This document shows, in pieces, positions 33,128 to 42,107 of a DNA stretch of 64,000 bases (position 1 is its first letter; the number at the start of each line of letters is the position of its first letter). The notes beneath the pieces were generated by a model, which was not told the DNA's origin, made no database searches, and worked only from the letters and a program-made list of their open reading frames with translations. A program made the position numbers and the translations under genes. Source of the stretch: Methylomonas rapida (GTDB lineage: Bacteria > Pseudomonadota > Gammaproteobacteria > Methylococcales > Methylomonadaceae); assembly GCF_024360925.2 (NCBI RefSeq), contig NZ_CP113517.1:3886001-3950000 (forward strand), given 5' to 3'.

Positions 33128-34081
33128 CTAATCTACATAAAGCGAGCTAACAGACTCGCCAACAGCTATCCGCCGTATCGTTTCAGCCAGCATCTCAGCG
33201 ACACTCAACTGCCTAATTTTTCCTATGGATTTCAATTCATCGGTCAGCGGAATCGTATCCGTCACTACTAATTCATCCAACACTGAATTTCTGACATTAT
33301 CGGCCGCCGCACCCGATAAAACCGGATGAGTACAATAAGCAACCACTTTAAGCGCACCATGCTTCTTTAATGCCGAAGCAGCGTGACACAGGGTACCTGC
33401 CGTATCCACCAAGTCATCCACCATCACGCAGGTCCGCCCTTCGACATCACCGATGATATGCATGATCTCAGACACATTTGGCCTGGGACGACGCTTGTCT
33501 ATGATCGCCAGATCCGCATCCCCAAGACGCTTCGCAAGCGCCCTAGCCCGCACAACCCCCCCCACATCAGGGGACACGACAATCAAATTTTCATATTCTT
33601 GCCGCCAAACATCACCCAATAAAATTGGCGATGCGTAAACATTATCCACAGGGATTCCAAAAAAACCCTGAATTTGATCCGCATGCAAATCCACGGTCAA
33701 CGCCCTGTCGGCGCCGGCCTGACCTATCATATCGGCCACTAGCCTGGCGGTAATCGGCACCCTAGCCGACCTCGATCTTCTATCCTGCCGCGCATATCCA
33801 TAATAAGGTATTACCGCGGTTATACGCGCCGCCGATGCCCGTCTTAAGGCATCGATCATCACGAGCAATTCCATCAGGTTTTCATTCGTCGGAGAACACG
33901 TGGGCTGCACCACGAACACATCCCGACCCCGAACGTTTTCCTCGATTTCTACAAATATCTCACCATCACTGAAGCGACCAACCGACGCCATACCCAGGCG
34001 CATGTTGAGCTTCCTCACAATACCCTCAGACAATGCCTTATTGGCATTACCCGAAAATACCATTATCGAAGCATCACGCAT
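33128..34081 (-). CDS. prs: Ribose-phosphate pyrophosphokinase
   Basis: A 317-residue enzyme making PRPP from ribose 5-phosphate and ATP, the precursor of nucleotides, His and Trp. Conserved parts are [20 protein letters not shown], the flexible loop region [28 protein letters not shown] and the PRPP loop [12 protein letters not shown]. Length is standard (315). It comes after tRNA-Gln and before rplY. Confidence 0.98.
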   Translation of the reverse strand: MRDASIMVFSGNANKALSEGIVRKLNMRLGMASVGRFSDGEIFVEIEENVRGRDVFVVQPTCSPTNENLMELLVMIDALRRASAARITAVIPYYGYARQDRRSRSARVPITARLVADMIGQAGADRALTVDLHADQIQGFFGIPVDNVYASPILLGDVWRQEYENLIVVSPDVGGVVRARALAKRLGDADLAIIDKRRPRPNVSEIMHIIGDVEGRTCVMVDDLVDTAGTLCHAASALKKHGALKVVAYCTHPVLSGAAADNVRNSVLDELVVTDTIPLTDELKSIGKIRQLSVAEMLAETIRRIAVGESVSSLYVD

Positions 34082-34116
34082 TCAAGGACTCCCGAGGATT
34101 TGTTTGTGTAGAGATA

Positions 34117-34191
34117 TGGCTGGGCTGCTAGGATTCGAACCTAGGTATGCGGGGATCAAAACCCCGTGCCTTACCGCTTGGCGACAGCCCA
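34117..34191 (-). tRNA. tRNA-Gln (anticodon TTG)
   Basis: A 75-base cloverleaf starting TGGGCTGTCGCCAAGCGG, anticodon loop TTTTGAT, T-loop GGTTCGA and encoded CCA. It stands 15 bases after ispE and 35 before prs, so it is probably cut from an ispE-prs transcript. Confidence 0.96.
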
Positions 34192-34206
34192 ATAAACTGA
34201 TTTGAC

Positions 34207-35064
34207 TCATCCCTGTTCTAATTTCTTGTAGAGCGCAGACTGATTCGAGCCTTTAGCCAAGAACACCAGCCACCGATCTTTCAATCCTTCTAACGCACTC
34301 TCAGCATCTTCCTTGTTACAAAACTGAGCGAACACACATGCACCGGTCCCCGTCAATCTCGCTTCCGCATAGAATGACAACGCATCGATTGCGTCTTTCA
34401 CCGGCCGATATAACTTGCAAACTACTTCCGAACAATCATTCCGATTATCCCCTGCAAGAAAGTCGCTCATTGTAATGACTGCACTATTCCTTGTCAAATT
34501 TTCTGCAGAAAAAATTTCTCCAGTATTCACATGGCAATCCGGTTTAATGATGACAAACCATTGTTCCGGCAACGTTATTGCCTGCAAATCCTCGCCCACA
34601 CCTTCGCCCCAGGCCGAACAACCAAACACAAACACAGGCACATCGGCACCAAGCCTCAAGCCCAAATCCATCAACTCACGCTTCGACAAGCCCAAGCCCC
34701 AAAGCCGATTTAGAACTACCAAGGTTGTAGCGGCATCGGAACTTCCACCACCCAAACCACCACCCATAGGCAGATTTTTCTCGATATCGATACAAACTCC
34801 GCGCACGCAGCCGGTATGAGACTTCAACAAATTAGCCGCCCGAACAGTCAAGTCATCCTGCTCTGGAACGCCGGAGATTGGATTTCGCAGAGTCACACGG
34901 CCATCATCAACCGGATGAAACGTCAACCAATCGCATAGATCGAGCATTTGAAACACCGTTTGCAACAGATGATAGCCATCTGGCCTGCGACCGGTAATCC
35001 TCAACATTAAGTTCAATTTTGCCGGCGCAGGCCATCTTTCGCCCCATCCAGCCATAAAATCCAT
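34207..35064 (-). CDS. ispE: 4-diphosphocytidyl-2-C-methyl-D-erythritol kinase
   Basis: A GHMP kinase of about 285 residues in the non-mevalonate isoprenoid pathway, phosphorylating CDP-methylerythritol. The N-terminal PAPAKLNLMLRITGRRPDGY and the glycine-rich ATP loop PMGGGLGGGSSDAATTL are intact. Start choices are ATG 35064 and ATG 35055; a GTG at 35088 would overlap lolB. The short gap to lolB indicates one operon. Confidence 0.95.
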   Translation of the reverse strand: MDFMAGWGERWPAPAKLNLMLRITGRRPDGYHLLQTVFQMLDLCDWLTFHPVDDGRVTLRNPISGVPEQDDLTVRAANLLKSHTGCVRGVCIDIEKNLPMGGGLGGGSSDAATTLVVLNRLWGLGLSKRELMDLGLRLGADVPVFVFGCSAWGEGVGEDLQAITLPEQWFVIIKPDCHVNTGEIFSAENLTRNSAVITMSDFLAGDNRNDCSEVVCKLYRPVKDAIDALSFYAEARLTGTGACVFAQFCNKEDAESALEGLKDRWLVFLAKGSNQSALYKKLEQG

Positions 35065-35072
35065 TCTCGTTG

Positions 35073-35636
35073 TCACGGAAAATTCCACTGATCCACAATT
35101 AGTTTAATTCTTGCCTTGTCTTTTTCTGCTGTCATTTTTTTCGGCAACAGCCATTCACCAACTTTTTGCATCTCCCGGTAGCGAACCAGCCAGCCATCCT
35201 GGTAGAACCCCCCCGGCTGCTCGACAAAAGTCTGTTCCGGCGCATTACCCCCCAACACCCAAAATTTTAAGGCATTAACCGGCATATCCACACCCAATTG
35301 TTCGGCAACGACTCGTTCAGACTCTCCGTAATACACATTTCGAGTCTCACCGTCATCGACCTCGACCCTCCCGGCCGTAACCGAAATCTTCACCCGGCCT
35401 TGCGCAAGGGGCCCCACCAATTCAATGTCATCTCGTGCCTCATCATGCTGCCAAGCAATAGAAACGGAAACCGAATCTTTTTCATCGACCAAAGCCAGAC
35501 GCCCCTCAAAAGCCCATTGCTTTTTCTGCTGCAAATGCTGCATTTGCCCCAGCTGATAATCCTCGAGCGGCTTTTCCGGCACCATGGAACAAGCACTCAA
35601 CAACAGTAGACATAAAATTGCGATTTGCCGCATCAT
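35073..35636 (-). CDS. lolB: Outer membrane lipoprotein receptor LolB
   Basis: A 187-residue lipoprotein that takes lipoproteins from LolA and inserts them in the outer membrane. The signal peptide ends in a lipobox LSAC with Cys16. The mature part has KQWAFEGRLALVDEKDSVSV and a C-terminal beta-rich half typical of the LolA/LolB fold. The ATG overlaps the upstream stop (ATGA). The lolB-ispE-prs order is conserved in gammaproteobacteria. Confidence 0.93.
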   Translation of the reverse strand: MMRQIAILCLLLLSACSMVPEKPLEDYQLGQMQHLQQKKQWAFEGRLALVDEKDSVSVSIAWQHDEARDDIELVGPLAQGRVKISVTAGRVEVDDGETRNVYYGESERVVAEQLGVDMPVNALKFWVLGGNAPEQTFVEQPGGFYQDGWLVRYREMQKVGEWLLPKKMTAEKDKARIKLIVDQWNFP

Positions 35637-37357
35637 AAGTCGGCAGGCAAAAAGCGGTTTTTAAATTTCAACAGATATTCATCATCCGGAAATTTTTTAA
35701 AAATAGGATCAAAAAACTCTTTTGCCTCCTTTTCTTTACCCATCACCCATAACACTTCGGCAATGTGAGCGGCAATTTCATTTTCCCGCTGTTTTTCATA
35801 GGCTTTGCGTAAATATTCCAGCGCCAAATCATGCTTACCCTGCTTGAACAGCAACCATCCGTAACTATCGATGATTACCGCTTCGTCAGGCTGCAAACTC
35901 AACGCCTTGAGCAAATATTGCTCGGCTTCGGCATAGCGCTGCGTCCTGTCCGTCAAGGTATAACCCAACGCGTTCAGCGCACCGACGTCATCCGGATTTT
36001 TTGCCAAGATCTTCTGTAAATCAGACTCGACGACATCCAATTTATCCAACCTTTCGGCGATCAAGGCCCGCGCATACAAAACATCTCGACTTTCGGGCGC
36101 ATCTTTCAATGCCAGCGTCAACACATCGTAGGCTTCCTGATACTTATCCCAGTGATTGTAAAGCTCCGCCTTCATCATCATGATGCGCAGATGCTGATCC
36201 GGATATTTGCCATCCATTTTTTTGATGCGCGCTTCAGCCTCATCCAATTGCTTCTGATTCAATAGCACGGACATGGCGGCCATATCGGCATCAAAACCAT
36301 AGCCACTAGCCCCCGCACGATCGAACCACTTCAATGCCTTATCCGGACGTTGCTGCTCAATTTCGATCTTGCCCAGATAAAAACTGGCCTGACCTTCCCA
36401 TTCGGGATTGTTCAGCAACTTCTCCAGATAATTATCGGCCTTGTCCAACTGGTTTTGCTGCATATAGATCAGCGCAATCGTAAACAGCGTTTCACCATCA
36501 TCCGGCGTCTCTTCCAATACCGATTGGCAAAGCTTAATCGCATCATCGAAGGCACCGGTATTCACCATGACCTCCAACAGCATCTTTCTCAGCTGCCGGT
36601 CATCGGGCGCCTGCCTGACGGCCTTTTCCAGATACTCTCTCGCCTTCGCCATATCGCCGCTACGACCAGCCAATTGCGCCTGAAAAATAATCGCCTTGTT
36701 CCAATCCGGCTGCAGTTCCAGCACTCGGCTAATCTTCAGTTGAGCCAACTCATTGTCCTGCAAAATCGATGCAACCACTGCTTGCAAAAACAATAAGCTG
36801 GATTGATCGGGATGCAGTTGAATCAAATCCTCGAGCACGTCGTAAATGAACCGCGTACGCCCTTCCTTTTCCAGCAATTTCAGCATTTCCAGCATGCCAC
36901 CTTCGAAGCCCGCCGGATCTTCTTGAAAAATAGCATCCAAATTATCGGCTGCCGCCTTGCGGTCACCGTTTTTGATCGCCAGCAAAGCCGCAAATTTTCT
37001 TGCCGACAAATTTTGCTGATCCTTGGACAACCAAATCTCTAACGCCTCGCTCGTGCGTTTTTCATCCTTCAGGAACATGCCGATTTTGACGGCGCGTTCC
37101 GCGATTCTGGGATCATCCACCCGTTTGGCCGCTTGCAGATAGGCGTCCAGCGCCAAATCGTATTGACTTCGCTGCCCGGCCAGTTCCGCTGCCATCAACA
37201 GATACAGCACTTCCTCATCGATAACCGTGTTCTTGTTGACGCGAGGCGCCAAGGCTTCTTGAGGCGTAATTTTGGATTCAGTTTCTGTTGTCGTTTCCGG
37301 CGCAATCGCGCAACTCGACAAAGAACAAAATAGTGCTGCACCTATCCATTTTTTCAT
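35633..37357 (-). CDS. TPR-repeat lipoprotein
   Basis: A 574-residue protein with a lipoprotein signal: lipobox LSSC, Cys16. The rest is a chain of tetratricopeptide repeats from about residue 45 to the end (for example LDAYLQAAKRVDDPRIAERA, NALGYTLTDRTQRYAEAEQY, LEYLRKAYEKQRENEIAAHI). It is probably an outer-membrane or periplasmic scaffold. Similar TPR genes precede lolB in many gammaproteobacteria; the partner is unknown. ATG 37357 is preferred over an extension of 13 residues because it creates the signal peptide. It is divergent from hemA. Confidence 0.9.
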   Translation of the reverse strand: MKKWIGAALFCSLSSCAIAPETTTETESKITPQEALAPRVNKNTVIDEEVLYLLMAAELAGQRSQYDLALDAYLQAAKRVDDPRIAERAVKIGMFLKDEKRTSEALEIWLSKDQQNLSARKFAALLAIKNGDRKAAADNLDAIFQEDPAGFEGGMLEMLKLLEKEGRTRFIYDVLEDLIQLHPDQSSLLFLQAVVASILQDNELAQLKISRVLELQPDWNKAIIFQAQLAGRSGDMAKAREYLEKAVRQAPDDRQLRKMLLEVMVNTGAFDDAIKLCQSVLEETPDDGETLFTIALIYMQQNQLDKADNYLEKLLNNPEWEGQASFYLGKIEIEQQRPDKALKWFDRAGASGYGFDADMAAMSVLLNQKQLDEAEARIKKMDGKYPDQHLRIMMMKAELYNHWDKYQEAYDVLTLALKDAPESRDVLYARALIAERLDKLDVVESDLQKILAKNPDDVGALNALGYTLTDRTQRYAEAEQYLLKALSLQPDEAVIIDSYGWLLFKQGKHDLALEYLRKAYEKQRENEIAAHIAEVLWVMGKEKEAKEFFDPIFKKFPDDEYLLKFKNRFLPADL

Positions 37358-37442
37358 GCAATTCAAACGACCTGGTTTGGTAAGATTTGGTGACATAGAT
37401 TATCAGAAAATTCCATTAGTTCAGACTATCGACGCATTCTAT

Positions 37443-37471
37443 TTGGACAAAAACAATGCATTACTTAAAAT
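37443..37471 (+). promoter_or_regulatory. Predicted hemA promoter
   Basis: TTGGAC (37443-37448), 17-base spacer, TAAAAT (37466-37471). The expected start near 37478 supports translation of hemA from ATG 37505 rather than from ATG 37484, which would leave almost no leader. Confidence 0.6.
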
Positions 37472-37504
37472 AAGCCTATTTTAATGGGCTCTCGTTTCCA
37501 GATA

Positions 37505-38752
37505 ATGACTCTTCTTGCGGTAGGGATAAATTACAACACAGCGCCGGTTTCGATCCGCGAGCGCCTTGCGTTTCCCGCGGACATGCTCGATAACACCTTG
37601 AAAAACCTGCGCAATGTCGGCAGCATTTCCGAAGCGGCGATCCTATCCACCTGCAATCGCACCGAGTTTTATTGCAATACGGAAAACGACGACCAAGCAC
37701 CGCTGATCGATTGGATCGCGGCGACCAAGGCGCTCAAGACCACCGAGTTTACCCCTTATTTGTACAGCTACACGGATAGCCAATCCATCCGACACATGTT
37801 CCGCGTGGCATGCGGCCTGGATTCCATGATACTGGGCGAGCCTCAAATTCTCGGACAGATGAAAACCGCCTATCAGGCCGCCTATCAAGCCGGCACGCTA
37901 GGCAAAAACCTCAGCAAGCTGTTTCAGCATACGTTTTCCGCCGCGAAAAAAGTACGCACCGACACCGCCATAGGCTCCAGCCCGGTTTCGGTGGCGTTCG
38001 CCGCCGTGCAACTGGCGCAACAGATTTTCGACAAACTGTCCGAACAAACCGCCTTGCTGATTGGCGCCGGGGAAACCATAGAACTGACCGCCCGTCATCT
38101 GTATCAACACGGCATAGGCCGCATCATCATCGCCAACCGCACCTATGACAAGGCGCATGCCTTGGCCACGCAATTCAACGGCTATGCGATCGCGCTATCG
38201 GAAATACCCACGCATCTAGCCGAAGCCGACATCGTGGTTTCGTCCACCGCCAGCCCCTTGCCGATACTCGGCAAGGGGCGTGTCGAAAGCGCAATCAAGA
38301 TACGCAAGCACAAACCGATGTTCATGGTCGATTTGGCCGTGCCTCGCGACATCGAAGCCGAAGTGGAGCAATTGCGCGACGTGTATCTTTACACCGTCGA
38401 CGACCTGCAAAACACCATCAACCAAAACATGGATTCGCGCCGCCGCGCCGCCGAGCAAGCCGAGGAAATCATCGACACCCAGGTCGAACATTTCCTGGCC
38501 TGGCTGCGTTCACAAGGCGCGCAGGAAACCATCCGTGACTTTCGCCAGCAGGCGGAAATCACCCGCGACGAAGTGCTGCAAAAAGCCCTGGCTCAACTGA
38601 ACAGCGGCACCGCGGCCGACGAAGTGCTGCAACGTCTGGCCCACACATTGACCAACAAACTGATTCACACCCCTTGCGCGCAATTGCGCGAGGCCGGCGC
38701 CAACGAACGCCATGACTTAATCGCCGCCTCGCGCGAAATTTTCAAATTATAA
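37505..38752 (+). CDS. hemA: Glutamyl-tRNA reductase
   Basis: A 415-residue NADPH enzyme that reduces glutamyl-tRNA to glutamate semialdehyde, the first committed step of C5 heme synthesis. The catalytic cysteine is Cys50 in [26 protein letters not shown] and the NAD-binding [16 protein letters not shown] follow. An in-frame ATG lies 21 bases upstream, but [15 protein letters not shown] is the family start. Eight bases separate it from prfA, as in E. coli hemA-prfA-prmC. Confidence 0.97.
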   Translation: MTLLAVGINYNTAPVSIRERLAFPADMLDNTLKNLRNVGSISEAAILSTCNRTEFYCNTENDDQAPLIDWIAATKALKTTEFTPYLYSYTDSQSIRHMFRVACGLDSMILGEPQILGQMKTAYQAAYQAGTLGKNLSKLFQHTFSAAKKVRTDTAIGSSPVSVAFAAVQLAQQIFDKLSEQTALLIGAGETIELTARHLYQHGIGRIIIANRTYDKAHALATQFNGYAIALSEIPTHLAEADIVVSSTASPLPILGKGRVESAIKIRKHKPMFMVDLAVPRDIEAEVEQLRDVYLYTVDDLQNTINQNMDSRRRAAEQAEEIIDTQVEHFLAWLRSQGAQETIRDFRQQAEITRDEVLQKALAQLNSGTAADEVLQRLAHTLTNKLIHTPCAQLREAGANERHDLIAASREIFKL

Positions 38753-38760
38753 ATTGCCCA

Positions 38761-39846
38761 ATGAAACCCTCGATCAGAACCAAACTGGAAAACCTCGGCG
38801 AACGCTTCGAGGAAATCACCGCCCTGCTGACGCAGCCGGAAGTCCAGAACAACCAGAACCAATTCCGCAGCCTAAGCCAGGAATACGCGCAAATCGAGCC
38901 TATCGTCGCCTGCTACAAAGCCTATCAGGACAACCAAGCCAATCTGGAATCGGCCCAGGAAATGACCAAGGACAGCGACCCGGAATTACGGGAAATGGCG
39001 AAAGAGGAAATCGCCGCCGCCGCAGAAAAACGCGAGCAACTCGAACAGGAATTGCAAATTCTGTTATTACCCAAAGATCCCAACGACAACCGCAACATCT
39101 TCCTGGAGGTACGGGCTGGCACCGGCGGGGACGAAGCGGCGATTTTTTCCGGCGACCTGGCGCGCATGTATCAACGCTATGCGGAGCGTCAAGGCTGGGG
39201 CGTAGAAATCATCAATGAAAACCGCGGCGAGCATGGCGGCTATAAAGAGGTCATCATGCGCATCAGCGGGCAAAACGTGTATTCGCAATTGAAATTCGAA
39301 TCGGGCACCCACCGGGTGCAACGCGTACCGGAAACCGAATCGCAAGGCCGCGTGCATACCTCGGCCTGCACCGTCGCGATCATGCCGGAGGTCGACAGCG
39401 TCGACGAAATCGACATCAACCCGGCCGACCTGCGCATCGATACCTACCGCGCCTCCGGCGCCGGCGGCCAGCACGTCAACCGGACCGATTCTGCTATCCG
39501 CATCACCCACATTCCGACCGGCGTGGTCGTCGAATGTCAGGACGAACGCTCGCAGCACAAAAACCGCGCTCGCGCGATGTCTGTATTGCAAGCGCGTTTG
39601 TTGGCCGCTGAACAGGAAAAACAGCAAGCCGAACAATCCGAAAGCCGCCGCTTGCAAGTCGGCAGCGGCGACCGTTCCGAACGCATTCGCACCTACAATT
39701 ACCCGCAAGGCCGCTTGACCGACCACCGCATCAACTTGACCTTGTACAAATTGGAAGAAATCATGGAAGGCGGCCTGGAACACGTGATTCAACCCTTGAT
39801 CCACGAGCATCAGGCGGAATTGCTGACACAATTGGGCAATGCCTGA
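38761..39846 (+). CDS. prfA: Peptide chain release factor 1
   Basis: A 361-residue factor that reads UAA and UAG and triggers peptide release. The catalytic GGQ is at residues 235-237 in [18 protein letters not shown]. The codon-recognition loop region [18 protein letters not shown] is present. Its GGQ glutamine is the substrate of PrmC, encoded next and overlapping by eight bases. Confidence 0.99.
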   Translation: MKPSIRTKLENLGERFEEITALLTQPEVQNNQNQFRSLSQEYAQIEPIVACYKAYQDNQANLESAQEMTKDSDPELREMAKEEIAAAAEKREQLEQELQILLLPKDPNDNRNIFLEVRAGTGGDEAAIFSGDLARMYQRYAERQGWGVEIINENRGEHGGYKEVIMRISGQNVYSQLKFESGTHRVQRVPETESQGRVHTSACTVAIMPEVDSVDEIDINPADLRIDTYRASGAGGQHVNRTDSAIRITHIPTGVVVECQDERSQHKNRARAMSVLQARLLAAEQEKQQAEQSESRRLQVGSGDRSERIRTYNYPQGRLTDHRINLTLYKLEEIMEGGLEHVIQPLIHEHQAELLTQLGNA

Positions 39847-40708
39847 TTCGGCGAACCCTAGCGCGGACTCGATCCAAAACTTGCTGGCTCAAGCCGGTCA
39901 AGCGTTATCTGCGGTCTCGGAAACCGCGCTACTGGATGCCGAAGTGCTACTGTGTCATTGCTTGCAAAAAACCCGCACGTTTCTGCGCACCTGGCCGCAA
40001 CATTGCCCAAGCCCCGCGCAAATAGCGCAGTTCCAGGCACTGATAGCGCAACGCAGGCACGGCACGCCGGTCGCCTACCTGACCGGGCAGCGCGAATTCT
40101 GGTCGCGGACTTTCAAAGTCTGCCCGGACGTGTTGATTCCGCGGCCCGACACCGAATTGTTGATCGAACTCAGCCTCGACCTCTTACCGGCCCAGCAAGC
40201 CAGCAAGATCATCGATCTCGGCACCGGCTCCGGCATTTTGGCGATCACATTGGCCGCGGAAAGGCCTTTGGCCAGCGTAATCGCCACCGACATCAGCCCG
40301 GCGGCCTTGCAAGTGGCACAGGAGAATGCCGAGCAACTCAAAACCGGCAATGTGCATTTGCTACGATCACATTGGTTCGATAACGTGAGCGATCGGGACT
40401 TCGATCTCGTCATCAGTAATCCGCCCTATATCGATGACAGCGACCCGCATCTAAAGCAAGGCGATGTCCGCTTCGAACCGCAAAGCGCCTTGGTCAGCCC
40501 GGAAAACGGCTTACATGACATCCGTCTGATTGCCGAACAAGCGCGCCAGCATTTAAAAAACGGCGGACATTTGTTAATCGAACACGGCTACAATCAGCAA
40601 AACCCAGTACAGGCCATCTTCACGGCCTTGAACTACCGCCAGGTCAAAACGCACAGCGATTTGGGCGGCAATCCCCGCGTGACTTCAGGACTATGGAAAC
40701 CGACATGA
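39839..40708 (+). CDS. prmC: Release factor glutamine methyltransferase
   Basis: A 289-residue SAM-dependent enzyme that methylates the GGQ glutamine of RF1 and RF2. The SAM loop [16 protein letters not shown] and the catalytic NPPY at residues 194-197 are intact; the N-terminal helical domain has [12 protein letters not shown]. It overlaps prfA by eight bases and the next gene by four (ATGA). Confidence 0.97.
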   Translation: MPDSANPSADSIQNLLAQAGQALSAVSETALLDAEVLLCHCLQKTRTFLRTWPQHCPSPAQIAQFQALIAQRRHGTPVAYLTGQREFWSRTFKVCPDVLIPRPDTELLIELSLDLLPAQQASKIIDLGTGSGILAITLAAERPLASVIATDISPAALQVAQENAEQLKTGNVHLLRSHWFDNVSDRDFDLVISNPPYIDDSDPHLKQGDVRFEPQSALVSPENGLHDIRLIAEQARQHLKNGGHLLIEHGYNQQNPVQAIFTALNYRQVKTHSDLGGNPRVTSGLWKPT

Positions 40709-41127
40709 ACACCGACGAAATTTGTTTACCACGTAAACTAACCCATCAGTTACTGCACCTGGCGCAACAGTCGCCGTCCGCCGAAGTTTGCGGCCTGATC
40801 GGCGCCGACGCCAATGGCCAGCCGGTGAACTGCTATCCGGTCAGCAATGGTGCCGACACCCCGGAAAACCGTTTTCTGTTGGATGCGCGCGAGCAAATCA
40901 GCGCGATGAAACAAATGCGCGATGCGGGCCAAAAACTGTTCGCAATTTATCATTCCCACCCCAGCGCGCCGGCCGAACCCTCGCCCACCGATCTGGAACA
41001 AGCCAGCTACCCCGAGGCTTTGCATCTGATCATTTCATTGAACACCAAAGGCGTGCTGGAGATGCGTTGTTTCAAGATCAACGAAGGCCGCGCCCGCGAG
41101 CTGAATTTACGCTTGATCGAGGCTTAA
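40705..41127 (+). CDS. JAMM/Mov34-type metallopeptidase
   Basis: A 140-residue M67-family protein. The zinc site is complete: Glu27 (AEVCGLIGA), His83 and His85 (YHSHPSAPAEPS), Ser93 and Asp96, the JAMM pattern. Bacterial members cut C-terminal extensions from ubiquitin-like sulfur carriers in cysteine, thiamine or molybdopterin pathways, but no such carrier gene is near. The start is ATG 40705, overlapping the prmC stop as ATGA; a start at 40693 would overlap further. The tight coupling to prmC hints at co-expression with translation genes. Confidence 0.88.
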   Translation: MNTDEICLPRKLTHQLLHLAQQSPSAEVCGLIGADANGQPVNCYPVSNGADTPENRFLLDAREQISAMKQMRDAGQKLFAIYHSHPSAPAEPSPTDLEQASYPEALHLIISLNTKGVLEMRCFKINEGRARELNLRLIEA

Positions 41128-41134
41128 CAGGCGA

Positions 41135-42076
41135 TTAATGCCGCCAGGACGCCGCATCCTCGATGGGCTCCAAATGGGTATCGATATCGATGGTATCGAA
41201 GCGCTGGCTGATCTGTCGTTCTATGGTTTCCAAAAGATCGTGGCCGCGCTGCACGCTCCAGTCCCCGGGCACCAGCACGTGTACCGACATGAAACGCCGG
41301 GCGCCGGCATAACGGGTACGCAAGGCATGATATGCAATCCGCTCCGAGGCCACGAATTGCTCCAAGACCGCGACGATCTCGGCCAGTTCCTCCGCGGGCA
41401 GGGCGGCATCCATCAAGCCCGACACGGTACGCCGAATCAAATGCAAGCCGGTCAATACGATATGCAACGCCACGGCAATAGCGATAATCGGATCGAGGAT
41501 TTCCCACCCCGACATCCCCAAACGCTTTGCCAAAGCCAGCGCCGGCTCCAGGCGATTGGCGACGACGATCAGCGCGATACCGACCAGGATGCCCACCGTG
41601 GTCCAGACATCGGTCATCAAATGCTTGCCGTCGGCTTCCAGTGTGATCGATTGCCGCCGACGGCCCACACCGATTAGAATCCGCGCCACGATCAAATTGA
41701 TCAATGACGCCAGCACGGAAATGGCTATGCCCACATCCAGTTGCTGCAAGGGCTGCGGATGCCATAGCCGCTCCCAGGCGGTAAACGCGATGCTAACCGC
41801 CGCCAACAAAATCATGATGCCTTCGGCGCCGCTGGAAAAATATTCGATTTTCTCGTGACCATAAGCATGACCGTCATCCGGCGGCCTAGCCGCAATGCTC
41901 AACACGATCAATACGATGACGGCCGCCACTAGATTAATCAAAGATTCCAACGCATCCGACAATAAACCGACCGACCCCGTCAACCAATAGGCATAACTCT
42001 TCAAGGCTATCGTGACCAGGGCCGCGGCGATCGAAAGCCAGCCATAGATGGCCAGCGACTGGGATTTATCGGTCAT
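41135..42076 (-). CDS. Cation diffusion facilitator (CDF) transporter
   Basis: A 313-residue inner-membrane metal/proton antiporter with about six helices in the first 210 residues and a cytoplasmic C-terminal domain. The helix-5 metal site HxxxD is seen in EADGKHLMTDVWTT. The helix-2 site reads SDALES (Asp41, Glu44, Ser45), not the usual DxxxD or HxxxD, so the metal cannot be assigned. It starts 31 bases after dabB on the same strand and may be co-transcribed. It converges with the JAMM gene. Confidence 0.88.
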   Translation of the reverse strand: MTDKSQSLAIYGWLSIAAALVTIALKSYAYWLTGSVGLLSDALESLINLVAAVIVLIVLSIAARPPDDGHAYGHEKIEYFSSGAEGIMILLAAVSIAFTAWERLWHPQPLQQLDVGIAISVLASLINLIVARILIGVGRRRQSITLEADGKHLMTDVWTTVGILVGIALIVVANRLEPALALAKRLGMSGWEILDPIIAIAVALHIVLTGLHLIRRTVSGLMDAALPAEELAEIVAVLEQFVASERIAYHALRTRYAGARRFMSVHVLVPGDWSVQRGHDLLETIERQISQRFDTIDIDTHLEPIEDAASWRH

Positions 42077-42107
42077 GTTTCAGTCCATGGAAAAACAAAG
42101 CCGCAGT

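Noticed and set aside
41124..41765. 213-codon frame on the CDF strand
   Set aside because: Out-of-frame shadow of the CDF gene, rich in Arg, Gly and Asp as expected from reading GC-rich codons out of phase.
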